Part shown: one piece after another, positions 22,702 to 30,973 of the stretch | Layout of the letters: each line of letters begins with the position of its first letter | Numbering within the stretch: position 1 is the first letter of the stretch | NCBI RefSeq assembly: GCF_019669905.1 | Contig: NZ_AP019777.1 | Span: 1,364,001 to 1,428,000 of the forward strand | Reading direction: 5' to 3' | Source: Methylomonas koyamae | GTDB taxonomy: Bacteria > Pseudomonadota > Gammaproteobacteria > Methylococcales > Methylomonadaceae | DNA length: 64,000 bases | The notes under the pieces: model-generated | The model's database searches: none | Told to the model about the DNA's origin: nothing | The model's input: the letters and a program-made list of their open reading frames with translations, nothing else | Made by a program: the position numbers and the translations under genes

Positions 22702-23358
22702 ATGGCCGACTCGATTGGGTGCATCCGCCGCAGAGCCGGCGCCGTTTACCTATTACTGTTATTGTCTGTTTTCTCCGTGCAGGCCGAGGCCGGCACAATC
22801 TCAGAAAAGCGGCGAACGCTAGCCGGCAACGCCGACCGGTCCGGCGATATTACCCTGCGCGCCGACGATAGCGGCCATTTTCGCGGAAGATTATCGATTA
22901 ACGGTAGGGAGTTGCCGTTCCTGATCGACACCGGAGCAACCTTGACGGTTATACCGATGAAATTTGCCCATGAGGCGCGCTTGCCGTTCGGCAGGCAAGT
23001 CGATACGGCTACGGCCGGCGGCAGAACTTTCGACAAACTGACGGTTATCGACAGCCTGGCTATCGGCAACACTGAATTGAAGCACATCGAAGCGGCGCTG
23101 AATCAGCATCTGACCGAGATTTTGCTGGGTATGAATACCTTGAGATTCTTCAAAATGACTCAATCCGGCGACACGCTGACCTTGCGTTTGAATGAACAAT
23201 TGATCGAGCAGAATCATCTGGAAGACCGGGTGGCAATGCCGCCGCCCTCGGATATCGACAGCCGGCCGCAATCCGATTATTACGTTTCGCCCAACCCGAT
23301 TACCAAGTCGGTGGAGTGCGATGCGCAAAAGCATTGCGTCACCAAGTTCGGCAATTGA
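22702..23358 (+). CDS. Retropepsin-like aspartic protease (clan AA), membrane-anchored
   Basis: A 218-residue protein with a single N-terminal hydrophobic segment (about residues 13-28) that either anchors it or is cleaved, placing the rest in the periplasm. The half-pepsin active-site motif FLIDTGATLTVIP has its aspartate at residue 76, followed by a flap-like region and the hydrophobic Gly motif EILLGMNTLRFF. Proteins of this family work as homodimers. The ATG at 22702 has a very strong purine-rich ribosome site at 22691-22700. The substrate is unknown. Confidence 0.85.
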   Translation: MADSIGCIRRRAGAVYLLLLLSVFSVQAEAGTISEKRRTLAGNADRSGDITLRADDSGHFRGRLSINGRELPFLIDTGATLTVIPMKFAHEARLPFGRQVDTATAGGRTFDKLTVIDSLAIGNTELKHIEAALNQHLTEILLGMNTLRFFKMTQSGDTLTLRLNEQLIEQNHLEDRVAMPPPSDIDSRPQSDYYVSPNPITKSVECDAQKHCVTKFGN

Positions 23359-23414
23359 CCGCTCGTCGCCCGCTTTCGGCCGATTTTTTCAAAGTTGGGT
23401 CTTTCATTAGAGCG

Positions 23415-23945
23415 TCACTTAAAACGGCCTTTTAACACCAGGGTTTGCCAAAGGTGGCGGTCGCCGCGGCCGAAATCCGACATGCCGGCGGCTTCGCGTT
23501 CCGCTGCATCCTTGGCCTTGGCTTCTTTCAACACGTCGCGGTAGGAGCGGTTGACGCTCTTGGCGTATGCGTCCTCTTGTTTGCCGATTTCTTCCGCAAT
23601 GGTTTTGGGCGGTTCCGGGTCGTAACGTTCTGTCAGTTCGTCGGCTAACGATTTCAGGTTTTGGCCGATACTCAGCAGTAATGTCGAGTTATGGGTTTTG
23701 TCGGTGTCCAGCTTGAAAGCCTTGATTAACTCGTCGCGCAGATTAAAGCCGTACACCACCGGTTCGCCGTCTTTCTGCTGGAAATCGTAGGCAATGTAAA
23801 AGTCCAGCGGGTCTTTGGCGTTTTTGTCGAATACGAATTTCGCGCTTTCCATCGAGTAGTTCAGCGACTCGATAAATTGCCGGCGCGCGGCTTCCAGTTC
23901 CTCGAAAATAAAGTCGTCGCCGATCTGCTTGATAATATATTTCAT
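23415..23945 (-). CDS. Uncharacterised soluble protein
   Basis: A 176-residue charged protein with no signal peptide or membrane segment. It reads as an N-terminal alpha/beta part (KYIIKQIGDDFIFEELEAAR) followed by a long Lys/Glu/Ala-rich helix (about residues 100-155). A CAGGAG ribosome site is 7 bases before the ATG. No family was recognised. It lies downstream of the OmpA/VWA gene on the same strand but beyond that gene's terminator, so it is probably transcribed separately. Confidence 0.7.
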   Translation of the reverse strand: MKYIIKQIGDDFIFEELEAARRQFIESLNYSMESAKFVFDKNAKDPLDFYIAYDFQQKDGEPVVYGFNLRDELIKAFKLDTDKTHNSTLLLSIGQNLKSLADELTERYDPEPPKTIAEEIGKQEDAYAKSVNRSYRDVLKEAKAKDAAEREAAGMSDFGRGDRHLWQTLVLKGRFK

Positions 23946-24011
23946 ACGTTGCTCCTGGTTGGCTTTGCCCGTCTGCGTGCACTCGCCGGTTAAGTTGCGT
24001 CGCGGCTTGGC

Positions 24012-24040
24012 AAAAAAAAGGGAGGCTTGAGCCTCCCTTC
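24012..24040 (-). terminator. Rho-independent terminator of the OmpA/VWA gene
   Basis: Read on the minus strand, a GGGAGGC stem (24031-24037) and its complement (24020-24026), with a 4-base loop, are followed by eight T residues (24012-24019). It begins 28 bases after the stop codon of the OmpA/VWA lipoprotein gene. This is the clearest intrinsic terminator in the window. Confidence 0.9.
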
Positions 24041-24064
24041 TTGGACTACACGCTAAGGCAGCGG

Positions 24065-25246
24065 CTAGCGGTCGGTACGTTTGTACTCGACGCGGCGGTT
24101 GTAAGCGCGGCCTTCGTCGGTGTCGTTGCTTTCCACCGGTTTGGATTCGCCGAAGCCGACTGCAGTCAGGCGTTTGCCGTCAACGCCTTGTTTGATCAGT
24201 TCGTTTCTGACGGCGTTGGCGCGGCGCTCCGACAGTTTTTCGTTGTAGGCGTCGGTGCCGTAGCTATCGGTGTGGCCTTGAATTTCCACGGTCAGGCCGG
24301 GGTTCAGTTTCATCACGTCCACCGCATTTTGGATCAGCGGGCTGTATTTGGATTTGATGTCGGCTTTGTCGAAATCGAACAGGACGCCGCGGAATGCCCA
24401 GCAGCCGTTTTTATCGACGATGGCGCCCTTCGGCGTATCGGCGCATTTGTCGGCACAATTGTTGACGCCGTCTTTGTCATCGTCCAGTTTCGAACAGTCG
24501 GCGACAGGCGTTCCGGCTTTGAAGAAAACGTTTTTGACGAAGTCGCTCATGCCGCGTGGAGTGCTGATCGCGTCGGCGGTTGTCGAGAAGCCGCAACCGG
24601 ACGCGTCGGCGATGCTTTGCAGCACGGCCTGGCCGGCGGCGTCTTGGTCGTTGCCCACCCAAACCGTGTATATGCACAGCCGGTCGCCGTATTGGGCTTT
24701 CAGGGTTGCCGCGGTCGGAGCCGGAGAGCTTTCTTCGATACCGTCGCTTAACACGATCATGGCAATGTTGCCGGAGGCGTTAGCCAAATCGCGGCTGGAT
24801 TCTTGCAGTGCATCGGCTAAAGGCGTACCGCCGCTGGAGCATTGCAAAGAGGTGATGGCGCTGTCGAAGCCGGCTTGGGTGTAGTTTTGCACCGGCTGGT
24901 TCAATTTGGTCGCGCTCCAGTCCAGGCAGGGGCCATAGCCGAAGCTGCGCAAGCCGGACATCAACGGAATGGACGGAATGGATTTGTTGAATTTGTTCAG
25001 CAATGCCTTTTCGACATCGAGCTTGGTGCCGCTGTAGTCTTGGGAATTAAGGTAAATTCGGCTCATGGACGAGGAGGAGTCGTTCACCACCAGGAAGCTG
25101 TTGGTTTTTTGTACCAGTCTGCCCGATTTGACCAACGCATTCAGGTCTTCGGCCTGGAACGGTGGGAAGTTATTGCTCGACTGGGTGGCGCAGCCCGATA
25201 ATACCGCGCCGGCCAGTGCGACCGTAATCATTAGGTTTGTTTTCAT
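24065..25246 (-). CDS. Lipoprotein with VWA domain and C-terminal OmpA peptidoglycan-binding domain
   Basis: A 393-residue outer-membrane lipoprotein: signal peptide with lipobox VLSGC (C19), then a von Willebrand A domain with the MIDAS motif DSSSS (D56, S58, S60) for metal-dependent ligand binding (about residues 50-245), a short Asp-rich thrombospondin-type-3-like stretch (DDDKDGVNNCADKC), and an OmpA-like domain (about 290-393) with the peptidoglycan-binding segment GHTDSYGTDAYNEKLSERRA. It probably links the outer membrane to the wall while displaying a binding domain. It is a single-gene unit with its own terminator. Specific partner unknown. Confidence 0.9.
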   Translation of the reverse strand: MKTNLMITVALAGAVLSGCATQSSNNFPPFQAEDLNALVKSGRLVQKTNSFLVVNDSSSSMSRIYLNSQDYSGTKLDVEKALLNKFNKSIPSIPLMSGLRSFGYGPCLDWSATKLNQPVQNYTQAGFDSAITSLQCSSGGTPLADALQESSRDLANASGNIAMIVLSDGIEESSPAPTAATLKAQYGDRLCIYTVWVGNDQDAAGQAVLQSIADASGCGFSTTADAISTPRGMSDFVKNVFFKAGTPVADCSKLDDDKDGVNNCADKCADTPKGAIVDKNGCWAFRGVLFDFDKADIKSKYSPLIQNAVDVMKLNPGLTVEIQGHTDSYGTDAYNEKLSERRANAVRNELIKQGVDGKRLTAVGFGESKPVESNDTDEGRAYNRRVEYKRTDR

Positions 25247-25415
25247 ATCTCAAGTCTCCTGGTTGTTATTCTTGGGCGGCAAGGCTGGAGTGTTTGCCTT
25301 GATAGGCAAAGTCTAACATCAATCCCTTATTTTTATATAGTTCATTCAAATGGGCCAAGCGCCGTGAAATAATAGCGATTTGGCCGTGCCATCGATTTTT
25401 TCCTGGGGGTATTTG

Positions 25416-25859
25416 ATGCGTAAGTTGCTATGGCTGTGCCTGCTCATGGCGCAGATGAATCCGGCTTTTGCCGACAACATAAAACAGGCGGCCGAGCAGG
25501 GCAACGCTTTGGCGCAAGCCAAGCTGGCGTCGCGATTCCTACTGGGCCGCGACGGCGAACCAAAAGACGAGCAGCAGGCCGCTCACTGGATGGAAAAGGC
25601 GGCCAATCAAGGATTGGTCGATGCTCAAGTGGCGCTGGCGGCGATGTACGATCGCGGTTTGGGCGTTACCAGCGACCGCGACAAAGCCACCCAATGGTAC
25701 GAAAAGGCCGCGGCCCAGGGCCATGGTACTTCTTTGGCCATTCTGGGCAAAAACGATGCCGCCAAGGGCAGTGTCCAATTCAATTACCAGGCGATGCGAC
25801 TGAGCGCGTCGCGCTCGATTCCCGGCGAATACGCTAAGAAATTTTTAATAACCCAATAA
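25416..25859 (+). CDS. Exported Sel1-repeat protein
   Basis: A 147-residue protein with a signal peptide ([18 protein letters not shown]) and about two to three Sel1-type TPR repeats ([51 protein letters not shown]). Such proteins act as protein-interaction scaffolds in the periplasm. The ATG at 25416 has a GGGGG ribosome site; an in-frame TTG at 25380 is less likely. gltX follows after 7 bases, so they may be cotranscribed. Confidence 0.85.
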   Translation: MRKLLWLCLLMAQMNPAFADNIKQAAEQGNALAQAKLASRFLLGRDGEPKDEQQAAHWMEKAANQGLVDAQVALAAMYDRGLGVTSDRDKATQWYEKAAAQGHGTSLAILGKNDAAKGSVQFNYQAMRLSASRSIPGEYAKKFLITQ

Positions 25860-25866
25860 TCCGATA

Positions 25867-27264
25867 ATGAGTATAAGAACCCGATTTGCTCCGAGTCCCA
25901 CCGGCTATTTACACGTCGGCGGCGCTAGAACCGCGTTGTTTTCGTGGCTGTACGCCCGCAAACACGGCGGCCGTTTTATTTTGCGGATTGAGGACACCGA
26001 CCTGGAGCGCTCGAGCCAGGAATCGGTCAACGCGATTCTGGAAGGCATGACCTGGTTGGGCTTGGAATACGACGAAGGCCCGTTTTACCAAACCCAGCGA
26101 TTCGACCGCTATAAAGAAGTGATACAGCAGTTGCTCGATCAAGGCGACGCCTATTACTGTTATTGCAGCCGCGAGGAACTCGACGCGTTGCGGGAAAAGC
26201 AAATGGCTAACAAGGAAAAGCCGCGTTACAACGGCAAATGCCGCCATGGCGTCTCGAATCCGAGCGGCGAGCCTGTGGTGCGCTTCAAGAATCCGGAGAG
26301 CGGAGAGGTGGTGATCGACGATCTGGTGAAAGGCCGCATCGTCGTTGCCAACAAAGAATTGGACGATTTGATCATCGCCCGTTCCGACGGTACGCCGACC
26401 TATAACCTGACCGTCGTCGTCGACGATATGGACATGGGCGTGACTCACGTCATCCGCGGCGACGACCACGTCAACAATACGCCCAGACAGATCAATATTT
26501 TGCAAGCTTTAGGCGCACCGTTGCCGATTTACGCCCACGTGCCGATGATTCTGGGCCCGGACGGCGCGCGCCTGTCCAAACGCCATGGCGCGGTCAGCGT
26601 GATGCAGTACCGCAACGACGGCTATTTGCCGGAAGCGTTGTTGAACTATCTGGTGCGATTGGGTTGGTCGCACGGCGATCAGGAGTTGTTTTCGATCGAG
26701 CAAATGATCGAGCTGTTCGAGTTGGAGAAAGTCAACGTATCGGCGTCCACCTTCAATACCGATAAGCTAATCTGGTTGAATCACCAATACATCATGAACT
26801 CCGATCCCGCTCACGTCGCTCGGCATCTGGCTTGGCACATGGGCGAGCGCGGCATCGATCCGGCGACCGGGCCCGCTCTGAGCGAGGTCGTCAAAGCCCA
26901 GCGCGAGCGCTGCAAGACTTTGGTGGATATGGCTAACGACAGCGTCTATTTCTACCGCGACTTTGCGGAGTACGACGACAAGGCCGTGAAGAAGAATTTC
27001 AAGGCCGGCGTCGATGACGTGTTGCAGCATTTGCGGGACCAATTCGGTGCATTGGCGGACTGGGAGGCCGATGCGCTGCATCAGGTGGTATTCGATAGCG
27101 CCGAGCGGTTGCAACTTAATCTGGGCAAAGTCGCGCAGCCGTTGCGCGTCGCCGTCTGCGGCGGCAGCGTGTCGCCGGCCATCGACGTGACGTTGAAGCT
27201 GCTGGGTCGCGAAAAAACTTTGAATCGGTTGGATCGAGCGATCGAGTTTATAAAAAAATTATAA
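25867..27264 (+). CDS. gltX: Glutamyl-tRNA synthetase
   Basis: Class I aminoacyl-tRNA synthetase that charges tRNA-Glu, 465 residues. The ATP-binding HIGH-type motif is in [17 protein letters not shown] near the N-terminus and the KMSKS-type motif is [13 protein letters not shown] near residue 240. The C-terminal half is the anticodon-binding helical domain. It is followed directly by a promoter and a tRNA cluster that includes two tRNA-Glu genes, its own substrate. Confidence 0.97.
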   Translation: MSIRTRFAPSPTGYLHVGGARTALFSWLYARKHGGRFILRIEDTDLERSSQESVNAILEGMTWLGLEYDEGPFYQTQRFDRYKEVIQQLLDQGDAYYCYCSREELDALREKQMANKEKPRYNGKCRHGVSNPSGEPVVRFKNPESGEVVIDDLVKGRIVVANKELDDLIIARSDGTPTYNLTVVVDDMDMGVTHVIRGDDHVNNTPRQINILQALGAPLPIYAHVPMILGPDGARLSKRHGAVSVMQYRNDGYLPEALLNYLVRLGWSHGDQELFSIEQMIELFELEKVNVSASTFNTDKLIWLNHQYIMNSDPAHVARHLAWHMGERGIDPATGPALSEVVKAQRERCKTLVDMANDSVYFYRDFAEYDDKAVKKNFKAGVDDVLQHLRDQFGALADWEADALHQVVFDSAERLQLNLGKVAQPLRVAVCGGSVSPAIDVTLKLLGREKTLNRLDRAIEFIKKL

Positions 27265-27270
27265 ATTCTC

Positions 27271-27298
27271 TGGACAAGGATCTAAATATCCGTATAAT
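27271..27298 (+). promoter_or_regulatory. Sigma-70 promoter of the tRNA cluster
   Basis: A -35 hexamer TGGACA (27271-27276, five of six consensus bases) and a perfect -10 TATAAT (27293-27298) are separated by 16 bases, ending 16 bases before the tRNA-Ala gene. It starts 7 bases after the gltX stop codon. Confidence 0.75.
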
Positions 27299-27314
27299 AC
27301 GAGAACTCAACTAC

Positions 27315-27390
<76 letters not shown>

Positions 27391-27410
27391 AATAGTTGAT
27401 TTAGTCCTAA

Positions 27411-27486
27411 GTCCCCATCGTCTAGTGGCCTAGGACACCGCCCTTTCACGGCGGTAACCGGGGTTCGAACCCCCGTGGGGACGCCA
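27411..27486 (+). tRNA. tRNA-Glu (TTC anticodon), copy 1
   Basis: A complete 76-base tRNA with encoded CCA. The acceptor stem is GTCCCC/GGGGAC, the anticodon stem CCGCC/GGCGG encloses loop CTTTCAC with anticodon TTC, and the T loop is GTTCGAA. It lies 20 bases after tRNA-Ala. Confidence 0.95.
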
Positions 27487-27559
27487 ATCTGGCTAAAGCC
27501 GGTAACCACCGGCAACCGCTAATCAAAAAAGCTGCAGAATTATCTGCACACAGTCCTGA

Positions 27560-27635
27560 GTCCCCATCGTCTAGTGGCCTAGGACACCGCCCTTTCACGG
27601 CGGTAACCGGGGTTCGAACCCCCGTGGGGACGCCA
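27560..27635 (+). tRNA. tRNA-Glu (TTC anticodon), copy 2
   Basis: Identical over all 76 bases to copy 1 and also preceded by the same short AGTCCT sequence, so it arose by recent local duplication or is kept identical by gene conversion. A spacer of 73 bases with a GCCGGT/ACCGGC inverted repeat separates the copies, possibly a processing site. Confidence 0.95.
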
Positions 27636-27711
27636 ATTCTCTTGATTTATTCCTTCAGTGCGATTCAGTTACCGCTGCATTGCATCGGTTTGTATCGATC
27701 CGCGCCGCAAT

Positions 27712-28395
27712 TCAAGTCAAATGCCTGAATGCTTCTACCAAGTGCTGCTTGGCGTTCGCGTCAGTGATTTCGCCATGGGCGACGACAATGCGCCGCACAT
27801 CCCAGGCGAGAATCCGTTGGGCGCAGCGAGACAGGGCGGCTCGGTCTTTTATCAGCAGCTTCATGCTGCGCGACATCGCCAATCTGCGATAGACGCCAAG
27901 TAAGCGGGCGGCGATTCGTGTCGCCCAACTATTGTCGTCGCCGAAACAGAACAGCAAGTCCGTCAAAATCAGTGTGCCGCTTGGTTTATGAAACCACACC
28001 GTTTCATTGATAACCGGCAGTCCGTCGATAAACAGACTATCCAATTCAGCCGCCCACGGTGCGCAATCCGCTGAAGGGATAGTCGGAAAACCCGCCAAAT
28101 CCGGCCGCTTATCGGCCAGCCCCGGAGCAATATAGCCTTGAGCGTCGCAGCAGGCCTGCAGAAAAGGCAAGAAGAACAAGTGATGGCTTTTATTCGGCGC
28201 GATCACGTATTTAACCGGGCCGATTTCGGCGATTGCGCCAAGCAATTCCGGCGCGGGCGATATCGGCGAATGTACCCAGACTTCGCCGCCGGCCAGCCTG
28301 ACGATAGTCGACCGGGTGGTCAACTGGAGCGGACCGAACTTAAGCGCCTGCCGCACATGCCAGATTTGGCCCGGAACCAATGTTTCCAAGTTCAT
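27712..28395 (-). CDS. DUF4336 domain protein (metallo-hydrolase-like)
   Basis: A 227-residue cytoplasmic protein that resembles the DUF4336 family, distant relatives of metallo-beta-lactamase-fold proteins. Typical stretches are the N-terminal substrate-region beta strands (VWVHSPISPAPELL), the His pair in APNKSHHLFFLPFL and the late VRRIVVAHGEI motif. The ATG at 28395 is preferred; an in-frame ATG at 28470 lies inside cysH. The gap to cysH is 28 bases, so it is probably the last gene of gshA-cysH-DUF4336. No substrate is known. Confidence 0.75.
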   Translation of the reverse strand: MNLETLVPGQIWHVRQALKFGPLQLTTRSTIVRLAGGEVWVHSPISPAPELLGAIAEIGPVKYVIAPNKSHHLFFLPFLQACCDAQGYIAPGLADKRPDLAGFPTIPSADCAPWAAELDSLFIDGLPVINETVWFHKPSGTLILTDLLFCFGDDNSWATRIAARLLGVYRRLAMSRSMKLLIKDRAALSRCAQRILAWDVRRIVVAHGEITDANAKQHLVEAFRHLT

Positions 28396-28423
28396 CGGTC
28401 GATCCGGCCGCTGTTTTTCGGGG

Positions 28424-29146
28424 TTATTTGTCGATGTTGCCACCGTGCAGGCCGCATTCCTTCTTCGCACTGTCCTCCCACCACCAGCGTCCGGCCCGCT
28501 CGTGTTGGTTCGGTAGCACCGGCCGGGTGCACGGTTCGCAACCGATGCTGATGTAACCGTGCTGGTGCAAATCGTTGTACGGTACCCGATAGGCTTCGAT
28601 GTAATCCCAGACCTGGGCCGAGGTCCAGTTCAGCAACGGATTGAATTTGACCAGTTGTTTGCCCGGACCGGAAAAACCGGCGTCGAGTTGTACTTCCGGG
28701 ATGTCGCCGCGGGTATCCAGGCTTTGGTCCTTACGCTGGCCGGTGATCCAGGCGTCGAGCCCGGCTAGTTTTCGCCGCAGCGGTTCGACTTTACGGATCG
28801 CACAACATTGTTGGTGGCCGTCTTCGTAAAAGCTGAACAAACCCTTTTCCTTGACGAAGGCATCCAACTGTTCCCGGTCCGGGCTCAAAATATCGATGGC
28901 GATGCCGTAATGTTTGCGGACTTTTTCGATGAAGCGGTAGGTTTCCGGGTGCAGGCGACCGGTATCCAGCGAGAATACCTGAATGTCTTTCCGAATATTT
29001 ATCGCCATATCGATCAACACCACATCCTCGGCGCCGCTGAAAGAAATGGCGATGTTGTCGAAATTGGCCAGCGCCGCTTTCAGAATTGTGCGCGGATTTT
29101 TGCCTTGCAGCTCGGTTTGGGCGGTGTTCAGATCGAATGCGGTCAT
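28424..29146 (-). CDS. cysH: Adenylyl-sulfate (APS) reductase, assimilatory, CysH family
   Basis: Reduces activated sulfate to sulfite for cysteine synthesis. The 240-residue protein has the PP-loop motif [10 protein letters not shown], the iron-sulfur cysteines C114-C115 (QQCCAIRK) and C203/C206 (GCEPC), and the catalytic C231 in ECGLHGG at the C-terminus. The two extra cysteine pairs indicate the [4Fe-4S] type that uses APS rather than the PAPS type of E. coli; this is inference from the motif. It follows gshA by 3 bases, linking sulfate assimilation with glutathione synthesis. Confidence 0.93.
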   Translation of the reverse strand: MTAFDLNTAQTELQGKNPRTILKAALANFDNIAISFSGAEDVVLIDMAINIRKDIQVFSLDTGRLHPETYRFIEKVRKHYGIAIDILSPDREQLDAFVKEKGLFSFYEDGHQQCCAIRKVEPLRRKLAGLDAWITGQRKDQSLDTRGDIPEVQLDAGFSGPGKQLVKFNPLLNWTSAQVWDYIEAYRVPYNDLHQHGYISIGCEPCTRPVLPNQHERAGRWWWEDSAKKECGLHGGNIDK

Positions 29147-29149
29147 AAA

Positions 29150-30736
29150 TTAGCTCTGGGCGAAGTAACGGGATAAAAATTCGTCGAAGTCGAGCGTGTC
29201 GCCGGCTTCGATTTCGGCTTGTTTCCGCAGCGAGGTAGCGGCCAGTTCTTCGAATTGGCGCTGGCTGTCCGCATCCAGCGGTTCGGCGTTGAAATAGTGT
29301 TTGTGCAAGGCCGACGTATTGCTGGCAAAGCAGCCGAATTCCTGGCCGTTTTCGCGCATGCAAGCCAGTATCCTGGCCGACGGCGTCAGCGCCGGATTGT
29401 CGACCACGGCGAGCTGGTGTTGCAGAGCCAATTGGTAAGGGCGGTCCAGGCTGCCGCGGTCCAGCACGGCACAGATCGGTTGCATTGCGCACAAAATGTC
29501 GTGCGCCCAATTTTGCAGCGTGACCGGCTTGCCGTTACGGTTCAATTCCAGTCCGGGCTGGCGGCCCTGGTTGGCGACCAGCAATTGGTTGCTGTTGTTG
29601 ATCTGAAATTCGTCCGGCCCTTGCGGCGGGCTGTCGTGCAGCAAGCAGTAAAGCAAGAACGCCTCGACAAAACGGGCCGTACTTTCGTCGATGCCGATCG
29701 GATTCAACAGGTTCAAGTCTAACGAGCGCATTTCCACGTACAGCACGCCGCGGCGTTTCAAGGCTAAAGTTGGCTTCTCGCCGGATTTGGCGATCTGCTT
29801 CGGTCGCATCGTGCTATAAAACTCGTTCTCGATTTGCAGAATGTTGGCATTCAGCTGCTGGTATTCGCCGTCGACCTTGACACCGATCGCCTGGTACTCC
29901 GGGTAAGGTGTGTTGATCGCCGCGCTCAAGCTTTGCACATAACCTTCCAGCGAGTTGTAGTCGATTTTCAAGCCTGCCTGATTTTTGCTCTTGTAACCGA
30001 TATCGCTCATCCGTAGCGAGGTCGCGTAGGGGTGGAACACGGTATGGTCGTCGAATTCCTTGAACTGTTGCATCAGTTGCGGCCGGCTCTTGAAAAACGT
30101 CTTGCAGATGGCCGGCGAGGCGCCGAACAGATACAAAATCAGCCAACCTTGACGATGGAAATTGCGAATCAGGCCGAAATACGACTTGGAAATAAAGTCT
30201 TCCAGCGATAAGTCGCCGCCGTCGTAACCGTGCAGCGCCGGCCACAACCCTTGCGGCACCGAATAATTGAAATGGATGCCGGCAATCGCCTGCATGGTAC
30301 GGCCGTAACGGTGCCACAAGCCCTTGCGGTAGATATGTTTCATCTTGCCGATATTGGACGTACCGTATTCGGCAATCGGAATGCTCAGATCGCCGTCGAT
30401 ACCGCACGGCATACTGGTGGCCAGCAGCATTTCGTCGCCCAGATGCGGGTAAACGAATTGGTGAATCTGGTGCATGTAATCCAGCGTTTGTTTGATGTCG
30501 GCAAACGGCGGCGTAATGAATTCCAGTAACGCTTCCGAATAATCGGTCGTGATATACGGATGGGTCAAGGCCGAACCCAATGCGCGCGGATGTGGCTTTT
30601 GCGAGATCGCGCCTTGTTCGGAAATGCGCAGGCTTTCTTTCTCTATGCCTTTCAGGCCTTGCTTGAGCAAGTACTGTTGATCGCGCGCTATCAAATATTT
30701 CAGGCGGTCGGGTAGGCAGCAGTAGTTCGTTATCAT
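29150..30736 (-). CDS. gshA: Glutamate-cysteine ligase (E. coli type)
   Basis: Joins glutamate and cysteine with ATP, the first step of glutathione synthesis. The 528-residue protein matches the proteobacterial GshA family in length and shows its N-terminal signature (GLKGIEKESLRIS, then TTDYSEALLEFITPP) and the MRSLDLNLLNPIGI segment. It heads a minus-strand operon with cysH and the DUF4336 gene and is divergent from recQ across 237 bases. No recognised operator was seen in that gap. Confidence 0.95.
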   Translation of the reverse strand: MITNYCCLPDRLKYLIARDQQYLLKQGLKGIEKESLRISEQGAISQKPHPRALGSALTHPYITTDYSEALLEFITPPFADIKQTLDYMHQIHQFVYPHLGDEMLLATSMPCGIDGDLSIPIAEYGTSNIGKMKHIYRKGLWHRYGRTMQAIAGIHFNYSVPQGLWPALHGYDGGDLSLEDFISKSYFGLIRNFHRQGWLILYLFGASPAICKTFFKSRPQLMQQFKEFDDHTVFHPYATSLRMSDIGYKSKNQAGLKIDYNSLEGYVQSLSAAINTPYPEYQAIGVKVDGEYQQLNANILQIENEFYSTMRPKQIAKSGEKPTLALKRRGVLYVEMRSLDLNLLNPIGIDESTARFVEAFLLYCLLHDSPPQGPDEFQINNSNQLLVANQGRQPGLELNRNGKPVTLQNWAHDILCAMQPICAVLDRGSLDRPYQLALQHQLAVVDNPALTPSARILACMRENGQEFGCFASNTSALHKHYFNAEPLDADSQRQFEELAATSLRKQAEIEAGDTLDFDEFLSRYFAQS

Positions 30737-30973
30737 AGAAGAAAAGGTTGGCGCCGACGGCGGCGTGAGTTAGCGGGCCATTATAAGGGCTGGTACCCGG
30801 ATTATTGAAATCGCAGCAGTGCTGTCCAGTCGAGATAAGGCGCGTCGCCGACTATTTCAAGGCCGGCTGCAAAGCCAGGCGTCCTCAGCGCTGCAGTCGC
30901 GCCGCCATCTATGGTGTAATAACGGTTATCAGTAACCGCTTATCCGCGCCAGCAAGGCTTCACCATTCGGCAA

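Noticed and set aside
24041..24751. Plus-strand frame antisense to the OmpA/VWA gene
   Set aside because: It spans the OmpA terminator and coding region, has no ribosome site, and reads as Ala/Val/Phe-rich shadow.
27487..27559. Extra small RNA or tRNA between the two tRNA-Glu copies
   Set aside because: No cloverleaf can be drawn; only a short GCCGGT/ACCGGC repeat, probably a processing or spacer element.
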